Shown: positions 59,459 to 64,000 of the stretch, piece after piece
Layout of the letters: the number at the start of each line of letters is the position of its first letter
Numbering within the stretch: position 1 is the stretch's first letter
Position numbers and translations under genes: made by a program
NCBI GenBank assembly: GCA_947561715.1
Contig: OX387200.1
Coordinates: forward strand, 1,552,501 to 1,616,500
Length of the DNA stretch: 64,000 nucleotides
From: Ascidia mentula
Lineage: Eukaryota; Chordata; Ascidiacea; Phlebobranchia; Ascidiidae
Direction: 5' to 3'
Notes under the pieces: generated by a model
Database searches by the model: none
The model's input: the letters and a program-made list of their open reading frames with translations, nothing else
What the model was told of the DNA's origin: nothing

Positions 59459-60280
59459 GCGTCAAGTGCATTAGATTGTCGTGCTTAAATTTGCCATTGT
59501 TACCAAACATGTCGCATTGTTACGAAACAAGTTCCATTTTTATTTGCTCAACTTTAAGAGGCTGTTATTATGAAAACTTGGCGCCTATCACGATATGTTC
59601 GTGACGATTTATTTAACTTATTTCTCAAAAGCTTTAACTAAGGATCATCGATGATCATAAGCTTTCAATGTTTGAAATGATGCCAAAAGCTTTTCATGCC
59701 GCAAAGGTCATTCGTTAATTGAAGTTTCGCATCCGCATAGTTGATAAATTAGACTTGGGTTCTTTGAACGTGAGTTTCGGTCTTACTGCGCTTCCTCTTT
59801 CCGTGTATGACGTCACGCGCTTGCTGGAGGTGCAAACACAGTCGCCCCATAAGGTGATGCACAAAACATCACCCATATTAAACCGTGGCCAGGAAAACTT
59901 ACGTATGTTTGGATTAGGACATCTCCAAAAATTTTTTATCTCTAATATAGCAAACATCAAACACGAAGGTGTGACTTTTTTGAAAAAGGCACTCTGCACC
60001 ATGAAGGGAATAAAGCTCCCTTGCAATGACAAAATGTTTCTACCAACCAAAAACAACGCGTCAAGTGCATTAGATTGTCGTGCTTAAATTTGCCATTGTT
60101 ACCAAACATGTCGCATTGTTACGAAACAAGTTCCATTTTTATTTGCTCAACTTTAAGAGGCTGTTATTATGAAAACTTGGCGCCTATCACGATATGTTCG
60201 TGACGATTTGTTTTACTCCTTTCTCAAAAGCTCTATCTCTCACACCGGTGATCATAAGCTTTCAATGTTTGAAATGATGT
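59459..60280 (+). repeat. Composite repeat: 374-bp block flanked by 222-bp direct repeats
   Basis: Left direct repeat 59459-59682 and right 60058-60280 both begin GCGTCAAGTGCATTAGATTG and end at TTTCAATGTTTGAAATGATG. Between them is copy 2 (59685-60058) of the 56.7 kb block. The flanking repeats contain CATTGTTACCAAACATGTCG, shared with the MITE at 50 kb. The small palindromes GATCATCGATGATC and ACCGGT mark the repeat ends. Confidence 0.85.
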
Positions 60281-62734
60281 TGAACAAAAAAAACTAAAAA
60301 ATCGAAATGAGTGAATCTTTTGACTACAAAGTTTTTGCGAAACAGTTAGCGTTTATCTGTGGCAAAATTATATTTTTTCAATGGCTTGTGGCCCACTGTG
60401 TAGGCTATTCTGAAAGGTACGAGAAAAAATTACAAGGTAAAAAGCATTTAATATTGTTTCGAAATTCATGAAACTCGAACAACCCATGTTTTAGACAATA
60501 CTTGTAACGTAATTTTGCGTTACATAGCAACGTTTGCATTCTTGGAAATATGAACTATGGTCACATAACAGCCAGTTTCGTCACCAACGTCCGGAATCTC
60601 TTTCCATGGGTTTTTGTGTTAAGGCATTTTAGGTAGCGTCTTATCCAGCATCTCATTTCAAAATGTATAGCAACGGTTGCTTTCTCGAGTGATTTGATCT
60701 CGTTACTAGTTTCTACGCAACAGCTGTGTTTTTATGTGATTTCATTGGCCAGCTTAAATGTGTCGCCTTAGAGAAGTCCTTCATTGTTTTGTGTAAGAGT
60801 GCGTCTTTTGTTAACTGTTCGCTGACCGTTAGTCCTTCTTTTCAAAATCCTTCGTTCGCTTTGTTTCTCTCCGGTTTAAATAATGAAATTTTCCGTGTGC
60901 GTTTAGCTGAGGTGGAGCGGGGCAGTGCAGCGGTACTGTGCTTTCCTCAGTTCGTAAATTCACTTAGTTTGGCGTTGGTATAATTGTGCATGTTAATTTC
61001 GTATCCAAAATTGTTCGTGGGAAATAAATATTGGTGTAGTGTTTGCATCGACAGTTAATTAAGTCAGGTTAGAAAAACACAACAATTAGAACTCACGTGC
61101 GATCTAATGTCAAATGCGCTAATCAAATAGGATTTCCATCGATCATAAATAATATTGTTAAGACCAAATTCGAGACTCATATTTGACATAACAAAGGCGC
61201 AAAATACGTTTATAAAATATCATAATCTGTTCAAATAGCTCTGTGGCCAAATGAAACTGCATATGTGACCCACTACTGAGGCATGCCTAAACACAACCTG
61301 GAACCACTAGCCTAAACACAACAGTTAAATTTAGCTGTAGGCTAAATCTGCAAAGAAGTTTGGATTAATCAAAACAACCTCTATTTAAAACATCCCGAAA
61401 AATGCTATTCATACTTAGTAGCGTGTTTTGCAAAAGCTTTAAAGCCTCGCAAAATTTACAGACGTTTTGTACAAAAAAACATATTGCTGAACATCTGCCG
61501 TGTTAATACAGTTTTACTACTTTTATATTTTTGTTTTGTGGGTACACATTTACCGGTAGGGCACCTTTATGGGTGTATGGTTTTGCGGATCTTTAAATTA
61601 AACACTAAAACGTGTAAATATTACCAAACGTAATTCACAGTGAATTTCTGCTTTACCGAGACAAGGTTAAAATTTTTTTGTTGGATTCTTTCTAAAAAAT
61701 AAGTTTTTTTTACTGAGCTTATTAAAAGAAAAAGATTTTTAATTTTTACAAAAGGAATATGTCAAGAAAGGTTGGAAACCACTGTTACAGAGCTTAATGA
61801 CTCCAACCAAAAAACTAAGTCATATCTATTAGGTTACAGGTATTTATTTGGGTTTTATAATTTCTACACCTTATTTGAATACGCGTGATAGGGAGCTGTT
61901 TTACAACTTAAAAGAACAAAATAACGCTTTATTTCAAAATATGCCTTTAGAAATTTTATAAGCCAAGTAGTTTCGGAAACAGCAATGTGGTCTAACTACC
62001 GATTCGATTAATAAAAAAATCCTGGCTACACCCGCCTACTAATACAGCTAACAAAACCTTACATACCTCTGCCTTTCAGTTCAATCTACTGGCAACTAGT
62101 TGACGGAAAAAATGACGAGGTTTATTTACATTATAGTATGAACCTATTCACCACACGGTCTGCCACAGCCTTCTTTAACTATTCCAGAACTAGTCTCAAC
62201 TTTTACTTCTAAAACATCTGACCACTTGGGTTCGCTACACTCACTTTCTCGGTCAATGATAAAAAAATACCTCATAAATTGTTTGAACCTTTTGAAAATA
62301 ACCGAATGAATTTTTTCAGGTTCAGGTAGGTTTAAATCAACGCTTTTAAAGAATTTTCAAAATCTAGTTTTTCAAATGCTGTCTAAACATTCCTCCTGCG
62401 GCGCTGAACCTAAAATTCTGCCTGGCAAATAACACAGCCGCGGGCCCCATATATCGACAATAAAACATTTTCAGCCTTTGCTACACAGTCTCACTTTTAG
62501 GGAATGGTAAAACTAATAAAAAAAAATCACCCATCCTCAAAATAGGAATTATCGATCAATTTACGATTAAATATGTCGCACCATGTACACAATTTCCCCC
62601 CGTTAACGACACATTAAACCGCAAATCAAAATTTGTTAACGCACCCAAAAAATAATCTGCCAATACCCCCTTTCATTCCCAAATTACTTTATACGCCGTC
62701 AAACGACATTTAGACAAAAAGCGTATGCGTGAAT
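60281..62734. other. No recognised gene
   Basis: A weak echo of the 59.27-59.33 kb sequence occurs at 60370-60420 (GGCCCACTGTGTAGGCTATT). Otherwise AT-rich sequence with only short frames and A/T runs. Confidence 0.4.
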
Positions 62735-63420
62735 TCAATTTTCAATTCAATTTATTTTATTTTCGTCAGCAAAAAAAATAAAAAATAGTACGACGTGCAA
62801 ATCGAATGCAGACGGTGACAAGAGACTGATGAAAACATTCTTGGTTATGAAGCCGCGTTCAGGCGTTACAAGAATAAAAACACAAAGCGGCAATTTAAAA
62901 ATAAACTCTTTTATCAAAATAAACTTTGATGATTGTTTGATAGATTGATCGAGCGTCGCGCCTGTTTGAACCACAACAATCCTAGGGGTGTTTACCCCGC
63001 CCATGTGTTTTTGTATAAAGTTATGTTAAGCAGGCATTAGATTTGAGAAGGAATGAGTGCAGTGCTTTGTGGATTCCGGTGCGAAAAGTACGATTGGTTA
63101 CTAAGCGCAGTGCTCGATTCTGCACAACTACTGTAGTAACCAAAGGATGTAGCAGTGATGCACTAGCAAATGCCAGAAGACAATATCTTAAATGAGAGTG
63201 TACCGGCTTATATGCTAAAATTAGCAAAAGATCTGTAGACAGCTCAGATGGTGGATGTTTTTTTTTAGAAAAATATATTTCGCCTATAAAAGACATCATC
63301 ACTTTCTCCGAATTATTCTGTAAACGCATTGGAGAGTGTACCAGTGCATGATACACGGCTCACAATGTGCCCTGGCCTATGTGGTGCCTAAGCTTGTACA
63401 CAATTGCGGTGCTTTTAGCT
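62735..63420 (-). mobile_element. LINE 3' fragment (Jockey/CR1-like reverse transcriptase C-terminus)
   Basis: The minus-strand frame 63021-63356 contains AYKPVHSHLRYCLLAFASAS and VVVQNRALRLVTN, matching the conserved end of LINE reverse transcriptases (HxxLxY...W/F and QNRAxRL). The piece ends downstream in an A-rich tail with repeated AATTGAA steps near 62740. Strongly 5'-truncated, with further small lesions near the VV run; a dead copy. Confidence 0.7.
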
Positions 63421-63605
63421 AGTTTTTGTAGACCGTGTCAATATACAGTCCCCATTACAGTTGGTTATCAAACTCTATGTGAAGGTATTAAATACACAAT
63501 AAAACTTATCCAAATTTAAGTGTTTTTTGTATCGAGTCTTAAACGAGAGTGGGATTGTTGGAAGAGATGACAATAACCCTATTATTCACAGTGTTTCCTC
63601 TAGTG

Positions 63606-63999
63606 CAGTGGTTCTCAAACTGTGGTACGCGAGAGCTTATCAAGTGGTACGCGATTTAGTCTACTCTATACAATTTGCCGCACTTTGCAGAAGCCAAAAC
63701 CGCTGCAAATACATGATGTCGGTTTTCTTTATTGTGTATTTGTGACGCAATAGTATCAACGTGAAATTGTTGCACTGTTGAAGTAATTCTGACATCGTGT
63801 ATTCACTGTGCATCAATTTCACGTTGATACTACTGCGTCACAAATGCACAATAAAGAAATAAAAGCAACTGGTGATATTGGCTAAATTGTTATTCATTGG
63901 TGTTATGCCATACCAGGTATGGTGCTGTAATACGGTGGTATGATGTGTATTAAAAAACAAATGAGCGGTACGTGATTGGAAAAAGTTTGAGAAACACTG
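63606..63999. mobile_element. hAT-type MITE at the right edge
   Basis: The left end CAGTGGTTCTCAAACTGTGG and the right end in reverse complement, CAGTGTTTCTCAAACTTTTT, are hAT-type termini. The left flank CTCTAGTG would be the 8-bp target duplication; only its first base (C at 64000) is visible on the right. Inside is a strong palindrome at about 63727-63859. Confidence 0.8.
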
Positions 64000-64000
64000 C

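Overview
The window looks like a piece of a compact, AT-rich invertebrate chordate genome, most likely an ascidian of the Ciona type. This is inferred from the gene style: small symmetric exons, introns with GTAAGT donors and T-rich acceptors, complement-control (CCP/sushi) and Ig receptors, and many short DNA transposons. No species can be proved from the sequence alone.

Two cell-surface receptor genes stand head to head. Gene 1 (minus strand, 15057 down to 2700) was rebuilt as 15 exons with all introns in phase 1. It gives a 610-residue type I membrane protein: signal peptide, an unrecognised four-cysteine domain, three CCP domains, a six-cysteine CCP-like domain, a Ser/Thr-rich stalk split over seven tiny exons, one membrane helix and a short proline-rich tail. 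Its layout resembles the variable complement receptor-like (vCRL) proteins reported from Ciona. Gene 2 (plus strand, 26894 to 52728) was rebuilt as 31 exons giving 1928 residues. It has a signal peptide, an N-terminal domain, one CCP, one split Ig domain, seven intact tandem pairs of Ig domains (plus two decayed pairs skipped by splicing), a membrane-proximal domain, one membrane helix and a cytoplasmic tail of about 220 residues. The tail is built from repeated tyrosine modules (NVAY/NILY followed 13-14 residues later by YAEV or YASV) separated by lysine-rich linkers. I consider this tail the most interesting system in the window: a receptor whose signalling motifs, like its Ig pairs, have grown by exon duplication.

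The 11.8 kb between the two start codons holds a large fold-back structure: two arrays of about four 182-bp tandem units in opposite orientation (15292-15990 and 19290-20110). Nested inside are smaller inverted repeats that carry a recurring composite motif. This region also has decayed pieces of an SGNH-hydrolase-like reading frame, a MITE also found inside gene 1, and a 206-bp tandem duplication just upstream of gene 2.

Other mobile DNA includes a broken Ty1/Copia fossil lying antisense in intron 7 of gene 2, two MITEs with perfect 8-bp target duplications in gene 2 introns, a cloverleaf-like palindromic element in gene 1, a LINE 3' fragment near 63 kb and a hAT-type MITE at the right edge. 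From about 52.8 kb to the end I see no convincing host gene, only duplicated non-coding blocks.
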